Assembly (NCBI GenBank): GCA_023374045.1
Contig: CM041782.1
Location: 182,918,925 to 182,982,924, forward strand
Reading direction: 5' to 3'
Length of the DNA stretch: 64,000 nucleotides
Source: Limonium bicolor
Taxonomy: Eukaryota > Streptophyta > Magnoliopsida > Caryophyllales > Plumbaginaceae
Shown here: in pieces, positions 26,934 to 38,724 of the stretch
Position numbering within the stretch: the stretch's first letter is position 1
Layout of the letters: each line of letters starts with the position of its first letter
Notes under the pieces: generated by a model
Told to the model about the DNA's origin: nothing
The model's input: the letters and a program-made list of their open reading frames with translations, nothing else
Database searches by the model: none
Position numbers and translations under genes: made by a program

Positions 26934-27873
26934 TTCATGCTTTGTATCCTAACCTGGTTACCCCGATTTGTGTGCTTATTTGATCACCTAAATAAGATAA
27001 ATGCATGAATCGGACTTTATTGCACTTACTTGTGCTTGTTTTATGTTGTTCTTGATATATATTGTCTTGAGCACTAGTTTGTATAATTCATGAAATATAT
27101 GGATGAAGATGGATGTGTATATGTACCGTGTAGTGTACTTATGTAATGTAATGTATTTTGTATGGATGTGTATATGAGCAATGTAATTGTGTATGTGGCT
27201 TGGATGTGTGACTTCTACTAATTCTTAACTATCTAACTCCTAACTTAAGTATTGAGTAAATTGGAATGAATAGAAGTCCGATATAGTTTTGACCACACGT
27301 GAGGATGAGGAGACACAAGAGGTTGGATCCGATTCCTGGTTCTTAAGCTGATCCACGGCCCAAACCCCTTAAATGGGTAGAATCCTGGATTAGTGAACCA
27401 AGTAAATCCCGGTGGTGGGACAGAGTAGTCCCCTGGCCAGAGGTCCCGACGACTTGACTTGAGTAAGTAGTAAGTATGTAAAGTATTGTATGAGTAATGG
27501 TCTTAGCTGGTGTAAGTCATTTACCCCGAGTAAAAGAGTAATCTCCACCCGATTAACCTGGGTGGACAAATGGAGCTAACAAGTATTGTGTATTGAGTAT
27601 GTAATGTGTATGTATTGTGTATGTGTATTTCGGAAGCAGGTAAGTAAGTATTGGTTGACTTGTATTGTCTTCCTTGCATGTATTGTACTGTGCATATGTA
27701 TGTATCCTTGTGTAGTATTGTAGTACCTTGAATAAAAGCATGTATTCATGTATTGTAAAATGAACTGCATGTATTCGACCAAGTGGTCGGCGTACCCTCG
27801 CTAGTACGTGGGGTATGCGGAAGTCATATGCAGCGAAAGTTGAGCCCCTATGGGCAACGTTTTTAGTGTGCAG
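26934..27873 (+). other. Putative leader intron in C2
   Basis: Donor AAAG|GTATGATTTC at 26934 and acceptor GTGTGCAG ending at 27873. Same relative position as in the C, B, E and A LTRs. Confidence 0.3.
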
Positions 27874-28211
27874 GTACCCGATGCGGTCATGACCACAGTA
27901 AGAGACTGACAACTAAGTTTGGATAGCTCGGAAAGAATGGTAGATAGTAGTGTGTAGTATACGGCTTGTAGTTGTGAGGAATAGGTAGATGTAGACTCTT
28001 AATGAGTATGTATGAACTTGGAAGAAGTATTGTAATTGTATTTAGAACTTAGTAAACTCGGTATGTTGTATTGTGTGGTATGGTATTGTAATGGAGTATT
28101 GGGTTGAATGGGAAGTGGTAGTACCCGGTTGTAATTGTAGTAAGGATTGTATTTGTGTAGCACTCGGATATTCCGGTCCATCAGACCGATGCTGTATGTA
28201 GTAGTAGCATT

Positions 28212-28233
28212 GTTAGTCATGTGGGTGGCTAAC
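28212..28233 (+). promoter_or_regulatory. U5 terminal stem-loop (C2)
   Basis: GTTAGTCAT facing GTGGCTAAC with a 4-base loop, at the position of the conserved stem near the LTR 3' end. It has one G-T and one weaker pair compared with A. Confidence 0.45.
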
Positions 28234-28337
28234 GGCATTGTATCACCCGCCGTTGCGTAGGTATGTATCCGCTGCTTGAGTCTGGACGTATAAGGAGATT
28301 GGATGGTAATGACGGTATTAGTGGTAGGGGTTTTACA

Positions 28338-28684
28338 CAACCAGTTCATTCCGACTATTACGTCGAATCCCAACCCATTAAACTCGATGAAGGAGATGGG
28401 AAACGCTTCGCCCTTGATTTGGATCGTGGCTGCTTTATAATACTTGGTGCATCGTATCCGCTCCTTAGATGGGAGAGTAACCAAGAAGTTTGGCAACTCA
28501 TCCGCATCTAGCCCCAACCTCTTCACGAAAGATGGTGATACGAAGGTGTGAGAGGCGCCGGAGTCGAATAACACTGAGGCTTCAATGCCGTTCACTGGGA
28601 AGGTTCCCGTTAAGATGGTGCCGCTTTTACCGGCTTGTGCTTCGGTGAGGATACTCAGGTTACCTTCGGTAGCGAGTCCATAAC
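28338..28684 (-). pseudogene. pol: C aspartic protease domain, truncated
   Basis: Aspartic protease of a Ty3/gypsy polyprotein, which would cleave Gag and Gag-Pol. The minus-strand frame runs from the acceptor-like TAG|GT at 28684 through an [10 protein letters not shown] lead-in, the catalytic [10 protein letters not shown] motif, and [11 protein letters not shown]. It is then cut exactly after NWL by the terminal TGTAAAACCCC of LTR C2. The acceptor is phase 1, which fits the donor at 29720/29719. The lead-in aligns with B's (shared L-T-G-LS spacing), showing the exon start is conserved. The open frame continues past 28338 into LTR sequence and that part is meaningless. Confidence 0.85.
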
Positions 28685-28825
28685 CTATTGAAGTCACAAG
28701 TTCATAAGTAATGATGGTGGACACAAGTGGAATTTAAATCAACACTGCTCTTTATTGATAAACCAACCATCATTCATACTGTGTCTCTAATACGCGTTAC
28801 TAATACATTACATGATACTACGATT

Positions 28826-29575
28826 TTAATACTTTCTAAAGGTAAGGTTCCGGCGTCCTGGTTTCATATGTGTGGTATTGATTATTGCCGGTGGTGCCGT
28901 ATTCATCTTGATCTTATTGATCCTGTGATACAGCAACCTAGATTTTCCACCCATGATTAGGACATCTCCCGATTTCAATACTAATTTCTCTGTGCGGTCC
29001 ACACGCTTATGCTCGCTATACAAAAATACGGCGTCATCACCAATGGACCAAGACACTACGGGCACTCCTTGTTCAAGAGATTCCGCTGTCTCGTCCTTGT
29101 CTTGGTGTAACCCAAGTCGTCCTTCTTTCTCATAGAAGTTGACGATACAAAGGTCCGCTTCAATTGCGGGGATCGGATCATTTTCACATTGTTGTGCAAG
29201 TTCTACTGCTTATGTGACAAGTGTCTGAAATTATGGGGGTATTGTCGGTGGCGTCGCTCCGTCTTGTGTTCGTGTCTCTTGGTATGTCTTGGAGTAAGGA
29301 TTCCAATCCTTTCCCAAGCACATCATCTTTAGCTTCATCTTCGCTCCACCGGGGAATTCGGGTGTATAAAATCCTCCTAGACCCACTCCTAGTTCGTTGC
29401 ATCGTCGGATGATTGTAATATGGGCTTCAGGTGTCAGGTATCCCTTTAATAAAATCATACCTGGTCGGATGACCTGACACTGCTCACTAGAGTAGTGGTA
29501 TGTGGTGATGTCGGTCTCTTCTTGATTTGGGTTTCAAGGTATCGGGTAGTAGATATTAAAACTACCTATGGTTGT
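28826..29575 (-). pseudogene. C AlkB-like 2OG/Fe(II) dioxygenase exon, two nonsense codons
   Basis: Homologue of the AlkB domain in B, by hand alignment about three quarters identical. One frame runs from 29575 to the stop near 28829. The Fe ligands are present (HQD within LHQDKDE, then YHRI) and the C-terminal R-x-N-x-T-F-R ending is present as RRNLTFR. The upstream homology begins right after an AG at 29577-29576 (GSFNIYYPIP-like, matching B's GTFNICYPIP), so the exon start is conserved. At least two in-frame TAA codons (about 29210-29235) and one TGA in the N-terminal extension break it. The position of the terminal stop matches B. The copy is dead, but the residues that define catalysis are preserved. 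Confidence 0.88.
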
Positions 29576-29719
29576 AAATTAAATCTACGGTGAGTACTAA
29601 CCTCAACTACTTCATTTCATGCTCATTACATACTTCAATTCATTTACTCATGCATTCACTCAAACAGTTACTCCGATACTTAGTCATGCTTCTTAAGGAT
29701 TCAAGGTTTAGTTAACTAC
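29576..29719 (-). other. Predicted intron 3 of C (144 bp)
   Basis: Donor CTAG|GTAGTTAAC (G at 29719) and acceptor CCATAG (ending 29576). The reading frame stops just after the donor if unspliced. B has an intron of the same length (59791-59934) with the same phase (1). Skipping to the protease acceptor would instead remove 28685-29719. Confidence 0.6.
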
Positions 29720-30064
29720 CTAGGCCGGACTTAGAACCGGCCCCATCTCGGTCAATAATGTGCAAGGCGAGATGCCTCTAGGGTGGGCCCTTCTTAGGAC
29801 CTCGGGATCCCTGTCCCTACGGGGCCTGCTGGGCTGGTGCATCGCCAGATGCAACCTCCTTGCCTTCCCTCTGCTTGTAGTTTTGGAAGTTCCCTTTGGG
29901 CTTGGCATTTTCTGGGCACATATTAGCTCTATGTCCCGGTTTCTGACAGTTGTAGCACCGGATTTCTCTCCCTTGGCAATCCTTGTTGGGATGGTCTTGG
30001 TTACATCTTATGCACACATAGCTGCGGCCGTCAGAGTAGTTCTTGTTATAACCGGAGCGAGAAC
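29720..30064 (-). pseudogene. gag: C gag exon 3: two CCHC zinc knuckles
   Basis: The nucleocapsid part of Gag, which binds the element's RNA. The minus-strand frame carries CIRCNQDHPNKDC (CX2CX3HX4C) and CYNCQKPGHRANMC (CX2CX4HX4C), then a basic, Q-rich tail leading to the donor at 29720. At least two in-frame stops lie in the tail. The exon starts at 30064 after CCTTAG, in phase 1. B has the same pair of knuckles with the same spacing, including the unusual three-residue gap in the first. Confidence 0.82.
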
Positions 30065-30148
30065 CTAAGGCTTAGAGGGTTAGCACATTGGTGCGGGAAT
30101 ACTAGCTATGATGATTATACGCATACAAGTTTAGATTAGAAGTTTTAC

Positions 30149-30427
30149 CCTTAGGTGGGTGTGATCTCAGTGGCTTCGCAGCCACCGGCACAGAAGAACC
30201 TAGCTGAAGAAGCTCAACTGGGTTGCCCTTCTCAGCAAGGGCACTGCTCTCACTAGGGGTGTTCTTTTGGGTTTGCTGGAAGAACTTCCCCTTCTTCTTT
30301 TTCCAGCTCTTTCCCTGGTTCTGCTCCTCAGCACTATTGTTTTTCCTGTTGCCCTGCGCTTAAGCATTGTTTCCTTATCCCTTAGTTGGCAATTGATCTC
30401 AACGCGAGATGCCGCGTGATAGCACTC
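30149..30427 (-). pseudogene. gag: C gag exon 2 (charged linker)
   Basis: After acceptor CTTCAG (30428) the frame begins ECYHAASRVEIN and continues with a charged LRDKE segment, aligned with B's ECYHAAAIVEIT and LRDEE. It ends near PPK and a donor AAGG|GTAAAAC (30148). Internal stops or a shift break the middle. It links the capsid-like domain to the zinc knuckles. Confidence 0.65.
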
Positions 30428-30516
30428 CTGAAGTTTCAGGTATTAGCCGGGATTCTTACTCAGAAAGATAAAGGTAAGGTATTTACAATGGTACTAAGGG
30501 TTCAACAGATATTTAC

Positions 30517-31185
30517 ATGAAGGGAGGTAAATCTGGTGTAGCCCATACCGTACCAAAGGCGATGGCTCAAACCGCCACAGAAGTGATCGACCAACACCTG
30601 GCCGGTGTACCCAAGGTCGGGTAGAAGACGTAGGAGGGAGGTGAAGGTGCGGTAGTACTCATCGATAGACATCTTCTCTGTCATCTTCAAGGCATCAAGC
30701 TCTAGTCTTTTCTTTGTTTTGACATGTTCCGGGTAATATTTGGATTAGAGGAGGGCTGTGAAGGATTCCCAGTCGAAGGTTGGATCGTTGACATGCTCGT
30801 TCTTGACTAATTTCCACCAATCCATGGCTGCATCCTTGAGGTAATAAGCTGCTACTCTGACTCAAATTCCAGCAGGAGCTTCGAGGGTTTCAAAGGTTGT
30901 CTCCATCTTGGAGATGTAGGCTTCTCGCTTTGCCGGATCACTCTCGCCTCGAAAGCATGGAGGTCGGAGTTCCGCTACTGATTTTACCCAGTTCGCTTCT
31001 CTGGGTAGAGGGGGAGGGATTGGTCCCGTTTGTGTTTGTTGGTTTTGTTGTTGGGTTTGTTGCATTGTTGTCATTACTTGACGTAGCATCTGCTCTACCG
31101 TGGTGGCGATGATCTCTGCTATCGTCTACGCGCCTGGTCCATCAGAAGTCTCTCCTCTAGGTCGGCCTCGACCTCGTCCTGACAT
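30517..31185 (-). pseudogene. gag: C gag exon 1 (retrotrans_gag domain)
   Basis: Capsid-like Gag region. The ATG at 31185-31183 starts an arginine/glycine-rich N-terminus, followed by a Q-rich segment, ANWVKSVAELRPPCF, the DWW motif, and YYPEHVKTKKRLEL ... MSIDEYYRTF, typical of the retrotransposon gag family. One frame is kept throughout but with at least three nonsense codons (in GA*TIAE, GI*VRVAAYY and LL*SKYY contexts). The exon ends at CTTCAT|GTAAATATC (donor 30516) in phase 0, which joins exon 2 in frame. Confidence 0.82.
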
Positions 31186-31378
31186 CTGAACATTTAACAT
31201 TCACATTAGGCTTGTAACATGTGACCAATGGGTCTTGAATTTAAGCTTGGTATCATTCATAAGAACGTCAAGGGTATCCGTTGTTACCAACGGTAATTCA
31301 TAGTTAGGTTTCTAAGTATCCATTTTAAAACGGTAGAAATCCTAACTTTGTAATCCCTATGCTCGGTAATCTTAGGAC

Positions 31379-31406
31379 ATCAGAGCGTAACTATGCTCTG
31401 ATTCCA
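31379..31406 (-). other. Element C primer-binding site and hairpin
   Basis: The minus strand reads TGGAATCAGAGC (31406-31395), one mismatch from the initiator-Met primer site of A and B. ATCAGAGC / GCTCTGAT form a stem over 31379-31402 with a different loop from A and B, so the stem rather than the loop is conserved. Confidence 0.8.
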
Positions 31407-31520
31407 CTTTTTGTAACACCCCCACCACTAATCCTTTACTTACCGTCTAATCATTCTAATTATACTACTACTCGCAGCGGAATTACTACTACTACTACTA
31501 CGGCGGGTGATACAACGCCA

Positions 31521-31540
31521 CTAACCGCCCATACGGCTAG
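31521..31540 (-). promoter_or_regulatory. U5 terminal stem-loop (C)
   Basis: Sense CTAGCCG facing CGGTTAG. One A-T pair of the A-family stem is a G-C pair here, which supports base pairing. Confidence 0.5.
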
Positions 31541-31887
31541 CTAGGCTTACACTACTTACAGTAACGGTCTGATGTCTAAATAATACCGAGCTACTACATT
31601 ACATACCACTTACAACATATCATATACTTACAATGCTGGATTACCGAATATCAAAAGTGTAAATTCAATAACCTCCCTTCTCTAGTTTATCAAAAGAATG
31701 AGTTTCTACAAGCTACTCAACTATGCCAATTCATAATCCCACAATATCCAAAAGGGTGTACCCCATGGTACACCGGCTAAACAAAAACGCCTATAGCCAT
31801 GTAAAACTTGGTACACCTTTCAAAATTCACTAATTACATCAAAATAAAACATCTTGAATTCATCAAGTCTTCACCCTTCACGAGCAC

Positions 31888-32754
31888 CTGTAAAATATTA
31901 AAAACGGTGCCCCAAGGGGCTCAGCAAAAAGCTGCATATAAACTTCGCATATACCGCGTGCTAACTAGGGTACGCCGACTATTTAAGGTTGTCTGTACAT
32001 GCGGTTCATTATTATCATACATACATGCTTTACATACACCGCACAATCATACACAATGCAATATACAAGCAAAACAGCAATACATTAGCATTCACAATAC
32101 TTACCTGCACAAGGGGTAGCCAATTACACATCCGGGTTAATCGGATGTTTATTACTCTTTTACTCATTACACATTGCTTACACGGACATACTTCATACTT
32201 TACTTACTTACTTTTCCATACTCGTTTACTTATTCTTACTTACTTACTTTACTCATGTTAAGTCGGTATGACCTCTGAGCAGGGACTACACTGTCCCACC
32301 ACCGGGCTTTAGGTGGCTCACTAATCCAGGATGCTACCCATTTAAGGGGTTTGGGCCGTGGAAAAGAATAAAGCCAGGAATTGGATCCAACCTCTTGTGT
32401 CTCCGCCTCCTCACGCGTGGCCGAAACTATATCGGACTTCTACTCATTCCAATTTACCAATTTATTATATTATATTGGTTAGCTTGTTAGGAATTAGTTA
32501 GAAGTCCATCGCAATTGTATTCGGTCACTATAATGTACATCAAACATACACACACACTCATTATCATCCATACATTTCATGAATTATACAAACTATGATT
32601 TAAAGATAATAACCAACAAGGAACAATATCATATTATTCACAAGTAAGCATAACAACTCAGATTCATGCGTTTATCTTATTTAGGTGATCAATTAGCACA
32701 CAACACATAAATCAGAGTAACCAAGGTAGCATACGGGGCATGAGAAGTTCATAC
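31888..32754 (-). other. Putative leader intron in C LTR
   Basis: Sense donor ACG|GTATGAACTTC at 32754 and acceptor TATTTTACAG ending at 31888; 867 bp, no coding capacity. Confidence 0.3.
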
Positions 32755-32971
32755 CGTTCACCGTTGTACTTGTAACCGACTTTCCTTCGGTGTTCACAAA
32801 TCAAGTCCTATAACATACATGAAGTTGTATGGTTAATGATTTAGTATTGATCTAGCTCTTTGTTCCATCACCTTTCCCAATGTATACTTACTAGTTCTTA
32901 CATGTTACAATTGATTAAGAATCCATTTCATACTTTAAGTTTATTTCCTTACTCATAAATGATGTACTTCT

Positions 32972-33020
32972 ATATATATATATGTACATATGTATATGTG
33001 TGTATACATATATATATACA

Positions 33021-33068
<48 letters not shown>

Positions 33069-33069
33069 T
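32972..33069. repeat. TA-rich and (ATT)n microsatellite in C LTR
   Basis: A TA/TG dinucleotide-like tract (32972-33018) is followed by about 16 ATT triplets (33020-33069). A minus-strand open frame here encodes poly-asparagine and is not a gene. Confidence 0.9.
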
Positions 33070-33076
33070 TGTATGA

Positions 33077-33340
33077 CTCGACCGACCTTACCCAGGGTCG
33101 GACCCAAGGTCGGTCGAAGTGAGTAAGTTAATATGCTCGAAAAATTCAGGCCCGACCGACCTTGCAAGTCCGGTCCTAAGGTCAGTCCATTCCAGTGTGT
33201 TCTGGGTTCAAGACTCTGGACTCGACCGACCCTGGACAAGTTCGGTCCCAAGGTCGGTCCATTCCAGAAGACTTCCGTCTTTGCAAAACTGGGCTCGACC
33301 GACCTTGCCAAGGGCGGTCCCAAGGTCGGTCCAGTCCAGT
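33077..33340. repeat. CCGACC/GGTCGG inverted-motif array in C LTR
   Basis: Four irregular units equivalent to the C2 array (26304-26561), read in the opposite orientation. Confidence 0.8.
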
Positions 33341-35013
33341 AGTTTCATTTTTATTTCCGTTTTCAGTCCTTATTTTACCCATTACTTCCCCAATCTTCCT
33401 ACGAGCAATCCCACATGTTTTAGCACTAATTAAACCCTCTAATTCATCTTAGTTCATCGATCAACTCATTACTCTTTCCCATATCAATTTACACACATGT
33501 TTCCTAAATTTCATTTCAGCACTTACATTGTGTCTTCCTAGCATAGTTATGCCACAGATTTGGATTCTCACCTTCTCCATCTATATCTCCCTCTTCTAAT
33601 GCCATTCCTAAGGCTTATAATGCATTACTCCCCTCTCTTAACCTACCCACTAACTAGCTCCAATTAAAATCTGTTTCAAGGTATATTTTCTACCTAGTTA
33701 CTAGTTCTTAAGTGTTCTAGTTCTAGGTAAAATTTGACATGGTCTCCCCTAAATTTTTACATTCTCACCACATCATTTTCACTCACATTTTTCATCCATA
33801 TCACCTGTTTATAAACAACATCAATATATAACTCTCCAACACCAATACTAAACCTTAAACACTCAATTAATTCCTGCACTCACACACTTCTTTCCTTAAG
33901 GTTTTAACAAGTTTTTTAAGTACCTTTTAAGCTTCAAAACAGTTTGGTTCTTTTTCCACATTATACCACTACTCATTAACATTTACAATACTCATTTACA
34001 CTACTAAAAATCTGTTAAAATAAACATTACAAAGACTACACAAGTGAGTGCAATTTACCTTGTTTCCTCACTAGCTTTTCTTTTCTTCTTCTTTCTCCTT
34101 TCTTTCCTCTTTCTTTTCCCTTCCTCTCTTCCCCCCGGTTATGGAGATTCAATTCTCACAAGATACAGCCCATTCATTATACACATTCTAAATTAAAACT
34201 AACCCTTACTCATCTTTAAAGCTTAATGAAATACCCCAAACCTTGATATGTGGTTTAAATATTAAACTATGGTATGTAAAGGCTAAAAGTGCCTTAGGAA
34301 CATCAGTGTACAATTTAAACCATAGTAAAATGCAATAAAGCATTAAGACACAGTTTGAGCAAAAACATGCTCTAAGCTATGAGTGAACTTGGTTAGGACC
34401 CAAAGAGCCTACCAAGACTTAATAATATTCAATTATGATTTAATAAGGCTAATTAAGTCCTTAGGAAACTTTGGTAGACAGTTAAACCAAATAAAACACA
34501 AGAAAATACCTTAAAGTCAATAAGAGCAAAAATGTGCTCTAAGCTTGGGATAAATTTGTATAAGACCTAATGGTCATACCTATACCTTAAAAATATGTTA
34601 ATGAACATATTAAATCAATTACCAAAGAAAACCAAGCTTGAAAACAAGTTAAAACACAAAAAGTGCTTTAAGGAGTCTTAAAGCACGTTTTTGAAAAATT
34701 GTCTTGTAAATGAGTTTTGAATGGCTAAATGTCCATCATTACTCTTTAATTAACATGTGTACTATATAGTTTCACATTTGGAAGTCTATATCAATGGGAA
34801 ATCAAAAATTTCACTTCTATGTGCCTTGTTTTGATGAATAGTAATTTTTATAAGCTAGTTTGTAACATATGTTGTTATAAGTAATTAAATTGGTCAACAA
34901 AGACCATTATACCCTTCTATTAAATGGGGGCCGGTTTTTCAAGGTGTGAGTCACCACACATGTAAGTTTAGTAAGTAATAAGTGATGACTAATGGTTACT
35001 ATTTGCTTTAAGA

Positions 35014-35060
35014 TATAAATATCTTCAAAAAGCAAAACCAATCTCATTTCTCTCATTTCT
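35014..35060 (+). promoter_or_regulatory. Candidate promoter of LTR E
   Basis: TATAAATA at 35014 followed by a CT-rich tract (35040-35105), the arrangement usual for plant Pol II starts. The B LTR has a similar site at about 54883 followed by a CT-rich stretch. If used, transcription starts about 0.8 kb into the LTR, so the array and leader-intron signals lie in the transcript. Confidence 0.4.
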
Positions 35061-36648
35061 CTCATTCCACACGTCTTCAACCTCTCTTCTATCTCTTCTT
35101 GCTCTCCATTCACGGCCTGCTACAGCAACACCAACACCACCATTATTTTCCATCTTTGACCATTTGTATCTCCTAGCTCATTTGGCCAAATTAAATTCTA
35201 AGACCACCATTCTCTTCCTCTCATCAAGCTCTTCAATTCTATCCTTTCAAAATCCCAAAAGCTCCATTTCGGTGCCAAGAGGATTCACCATTGAAGGAGC
35301 TTGAGCTCACCTTTTCACATATTATTGTTCTCCTTTGCTTCAAGGTGAGGAAACTCAAAGAAAAATGACATTTCCTCCATGTTTTGTTGTTGTCCGAAAA
35401 TTCACCATTAATGGTGCTCTTATATTGGCTTGTTCTAGCTTCATTCCAAGCTTTCATGGACTAGGTGGAGTCCTCTCTTGATACTCATTCAAGCTCTCTT
35501 TCCATTCCAAGGTAAAACAATCATTTTAATACCTTAAAACAATATATGTAACTAGGGTTTACAATGAGATGAAGCATGATGCTTGAATACTCATTCTATT
35601 ATGTGTACATTGTTTAGAAGTTGACAAACAACCAAACATCCCACCGGTTTTATAAGGAAACAAGAAGGAAGTTTGTGAGGAAAAGAGGTAAATATGCTAT
35701 CTCAATGTGGTTTAATGCCTTAGGAGAAATGAGCTTATAATGCTTGCTAAAACTACCTAAAGAGCAAATGGTGAATGACTTAGTAAGGTGTTCTCAAGGA
35801 GACTAGTAAAAGAACATATGTCTTGGTGTGTGTAATTGCAGGTCAAAGGCTTATATATTGTGGAAATTCAGTGTTTATGGTTTAAGCAACTTAAGGGCCT
35901 AAGAGCCATGTTATTTAAGGGCCTAAGTGCCAAGCAATTTAAGTTATGCACTATATTGTGATGTAGTGCTAAATGTGTGAAGTTTGTGTATAAAAATGTG
36001 TTTGATGGATTTTAGGTGTTCTTGAATGAAATAAGGTAAAAACCTAAGTGTTTGGATGTGAGTATATACAAGAGAAGCTATGGCCAAATTTGGGAAAATG
36101 TGTAAGAAGTTCTAAGTGTTTTAAATGGTTTTGGTGAACTAGGAAGTGTGAAAGGTGAACAAATGTTTTACTTGGGAGGAAAACATGTATTAAGGTGATT
36201 TAGAGTGATGCAAGGATTTAGGTGTTATCTTGGAAGTTCTAGGGATTCAATGTGTGTTTTGAGAATGTATTTAAGTCTTGGAGAAGGTTGTTAAAGGTTT
36301 AGAAATGTTGATGTACAAGGAAGAAGTGATGTTTAGGTAAGATGTGAAAAAGGAGATTTAGTTAGTAAGAAAAAAGTTTGAGAGATGATGTTAAGGTGTA
36401 GAGGAAACACCTTGGTATAGTGGTCATTATAGGTGAAATACCACCTAGAAATCTTAAGGAGAAAACATTCCAAGTGCTAGGAATTTTGTAAGAAATTTGT
36501 GAATGATAAAATGGTTTCGGTGAGTGATTTAAAGAGTTAAGCATATGGCTAAAGGTGTGTTTGATGTGCCAAAAGATGTTAGAACACATTAGGAGCCTTG
36601 AGGAAAAGTTTGGAGAAAATTTGACAAGTTTTGGACAACTTCTGGTGT

Positions 36649-36896
36649 TGTCCGACCCAGTGGTCCGACCTAGGGTGGGTCGGACAGCTCTGTTTTAGTC
36701 ACCGGTTGGAGTTTCTGGAATGGTCCGACCCAGAGGTCTTGGGTCGGACATGGGTCGGACATGTGTGTTCTAAGTCTCTGGAATGGTCCGACCCAGGTGG
36801 TTGGGTCGGACATGGGTCAGACAGGTGTATTTAAAAGACGGGAAAAAGTTTCTGGAATGGTCCGACCCAGTTGTGGGTCGGACGAAGGGTCGGATG
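36649..36896. repeat. GTCCGACCC inverted-motif array in E
   Basis: Four units of GGTCCGACCCAG facing GGGTCGGAC, each unit preceded by CTGGAATG. An A-rich tract follows. Confidence 0.85.
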
Positions 36897-37228
36897 GCCC
36901 AAAGTATGTAAAAAAAAAAATTTGTTTAAGGTTATGAGATGATATGTAATGATGGGGATTGTTAGGTAATGATGTTATAAGGTTGTTTAAGACATATTAG
37001 GTGGGTTATAATGACAATCAAGTAAGTGAAAAGTTGTATTAAAATGTAAAGGTAAAATAAGTTAAAATGTGAAGTTATCCAACTAAGTTAACGGGGAAAA
37101 GTTATAAGCATTAGACTTTAAACAATCATGTTACCCCGATGTTAATAAAAATACATGTAATGTTATCAGTTGTTCGAGAATTGCTCGAGGAACATAAGTG
37201 GACGTGGTAAAGTGGACTCCGGTGACAG

Positions 37229-38461
37229 GTATGGTTTTCTTGCAACCTGTGTCCTACCGGATTACACCGGCTTGTATGCCAATGTGTTTTTCTGTATGTT
37301 TGCCACGTTGTAAGATAAAACGTGTAATGAGTTTACAGTAATTCATATATGTGGCGTGTTCAACTCCGATACCATTTAACCTCGACAGTGTTAACCTTAG
37401 TTAACTGAGTCTAGGATCACATGAGAGTTCTGCATTCGGATTAAACGACCCGAACCATGGGGCGTTCTAACCACGGCTATGCGTGAGTTGATTATGTGAT
37501 GTTGTGTAAGTGAATGTAGGGATCTCCCTTGTATGTTTAACCCAGTTCTAATACTGTATGAGTGTAGTTATGATAGACTCCATAGTGGGGTTCTAACTAA
37601 TATCTAAAAGTAAGTATGTACTAACAGTAGTGAGGAATCCGGTTTGGCCGGTCGCGCGTTGTTTGGGAGAGGGTATCCTTCTTAGCCTTACCCTTCTCTT
37701 TGTTATGGTTGTTTCCCTCACGGGTTATGATCTCCCATAGCTCACTCCAAAGCTTAGCTATTCTGACTTATGATCGGTTTAGGGGGAACATGTGTTTGTG
37801 TGATGTGTTCGGGCCTCCAAACCCGAACCATCTTAACTTAAGTTACTCGTCCGACTGTTAGGACGGTAATGAGTGTTGTTGTTATTGTATAACGAGCTTA
37901 CCATGAGAGTGACACCATTCTCTAGGCTCACCAGTGTATTAATAATGTTTGGGTCGGTTCCTAAGAGAACCATTCCCGTTATGTTATGTATTTTGTTGTG
38001 ATGCAATATCTATTGCGGTGTTATGTTGTGCACGTGGAAACGTGCAAAGTGTTGTTATGTGTTGTTATGTAGTGTATGTTATATGTTGTATAATGTGGAG
38101 TATGTGGATCATGGATATGAATCCCATTTTGAGAGAAGAGGCGTTTAAGGATAACCCGATTTAAGGGTAAGTGTCGTCTATTAAGGAAGTAGCTCCATTA
38201 GAGGAGGAACACTCTAGGGATAATGAATACCATGAGTGACTTATTAAGTAAGGATATATTATCAGTTTGTTGAGCCCGTTGAGGCAAAATGATTATGTGT
38301 TGTGTGTTTACAGTTGCATGCACGATTTCAAATAATCAACCGCATGCTAAGACGACAATTAGTTGTGCGTGGCCCGGTAGCATGTGGGCTGTGGGATTAC
38401 CATACCAGCAAAGGTGCTGAGCCCCTGGGGGGCCACCCTTTCTCTTCTTTTCCTATTTCAG
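37229..38461 (+). other. Putative leader intron in E
   Basis: Donor ACAG|GTATGGTTTTC at 37229; acceptor after a long pyrimidine run, CCTATTTCAG ending at 38461; 1233 bp. Confidence 0.35.
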
Positions 38462-38702
38462 GTACAGAGAGCTGGAAGCCGTTCGAGAGTAGGACGGGGT
38501 AGCCATTGTACATGGGTATTCATTTAAGTGTATATATACAGTAGGTGTAGTAAGACCGAAATTGTTGTCGGCATCAAATTATAAATACTCGGTATAGTTG
38601 AAAGGTGTATGTTGTTGTTGTTGTTAATGGAAAGGGATAATACTGTGTAGTTGCTCGGGAATTTAGCCCATCAGACCGGTACAATGTATATGGATTAGCC
38701 TT

Positions 38703-38724
38703 GTTAGCCACGGGGGTGGCTAAC
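38703..38724 (+). promoter_or_regulatory. U5 terminal stem-loop (E)
   Basis: GTTAGCCAC facing GTGGCTAAC around a 4-base loop, identical stem to A. Confidence 0.55.

Larger units (their letters stand above)
24867..28337 (+). mobile_element. LTR C2 (plus), 5' part removed by X insertion
   Basis: Plus-oriented LTR of the same family as the C LTR. It shares the mid-LTR CCGACC array (26304-26561), donor (26934), acceptor (27873), terminal stem (28212-28233) and terminal block. It ends GGGGTTTTACA at 28337 (family end GGGGTGTTACA). The next base is protease sequence of C in the opposite orientation. The missing first several hundred bases should lie beyond the left end of X. Whether it is a solo LTR or a whole element cannot be seen. 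Confidence 0.75.
31412..34226 (-). repeat. Element C 5' LTR, U5-side piece
   Basis: Begins TGTAACACCCCC on the plus strand. It joins 38823-39836 once solo LTR E and one CTTAA copy are removed, giving an LTR of about 3.83 kb. It contains the U5 stem (31521-31540), acceptor and donor-like sites (31888 and 32754), an (ATT)n tract and the CCGACC array (33077-33340). Confidence 0.85.

Noticed and set aside
28263..28511. Plus-strand open frame
   Set aside because: It is the antisense of C's protease exon and the end of LTR C2.
32970..33323. Asparagine-rich protein on the minus strand
   Set aside because: It is the translation of an (ATT)n microsatellite and the neighbouring CCGACC array in an LTR.
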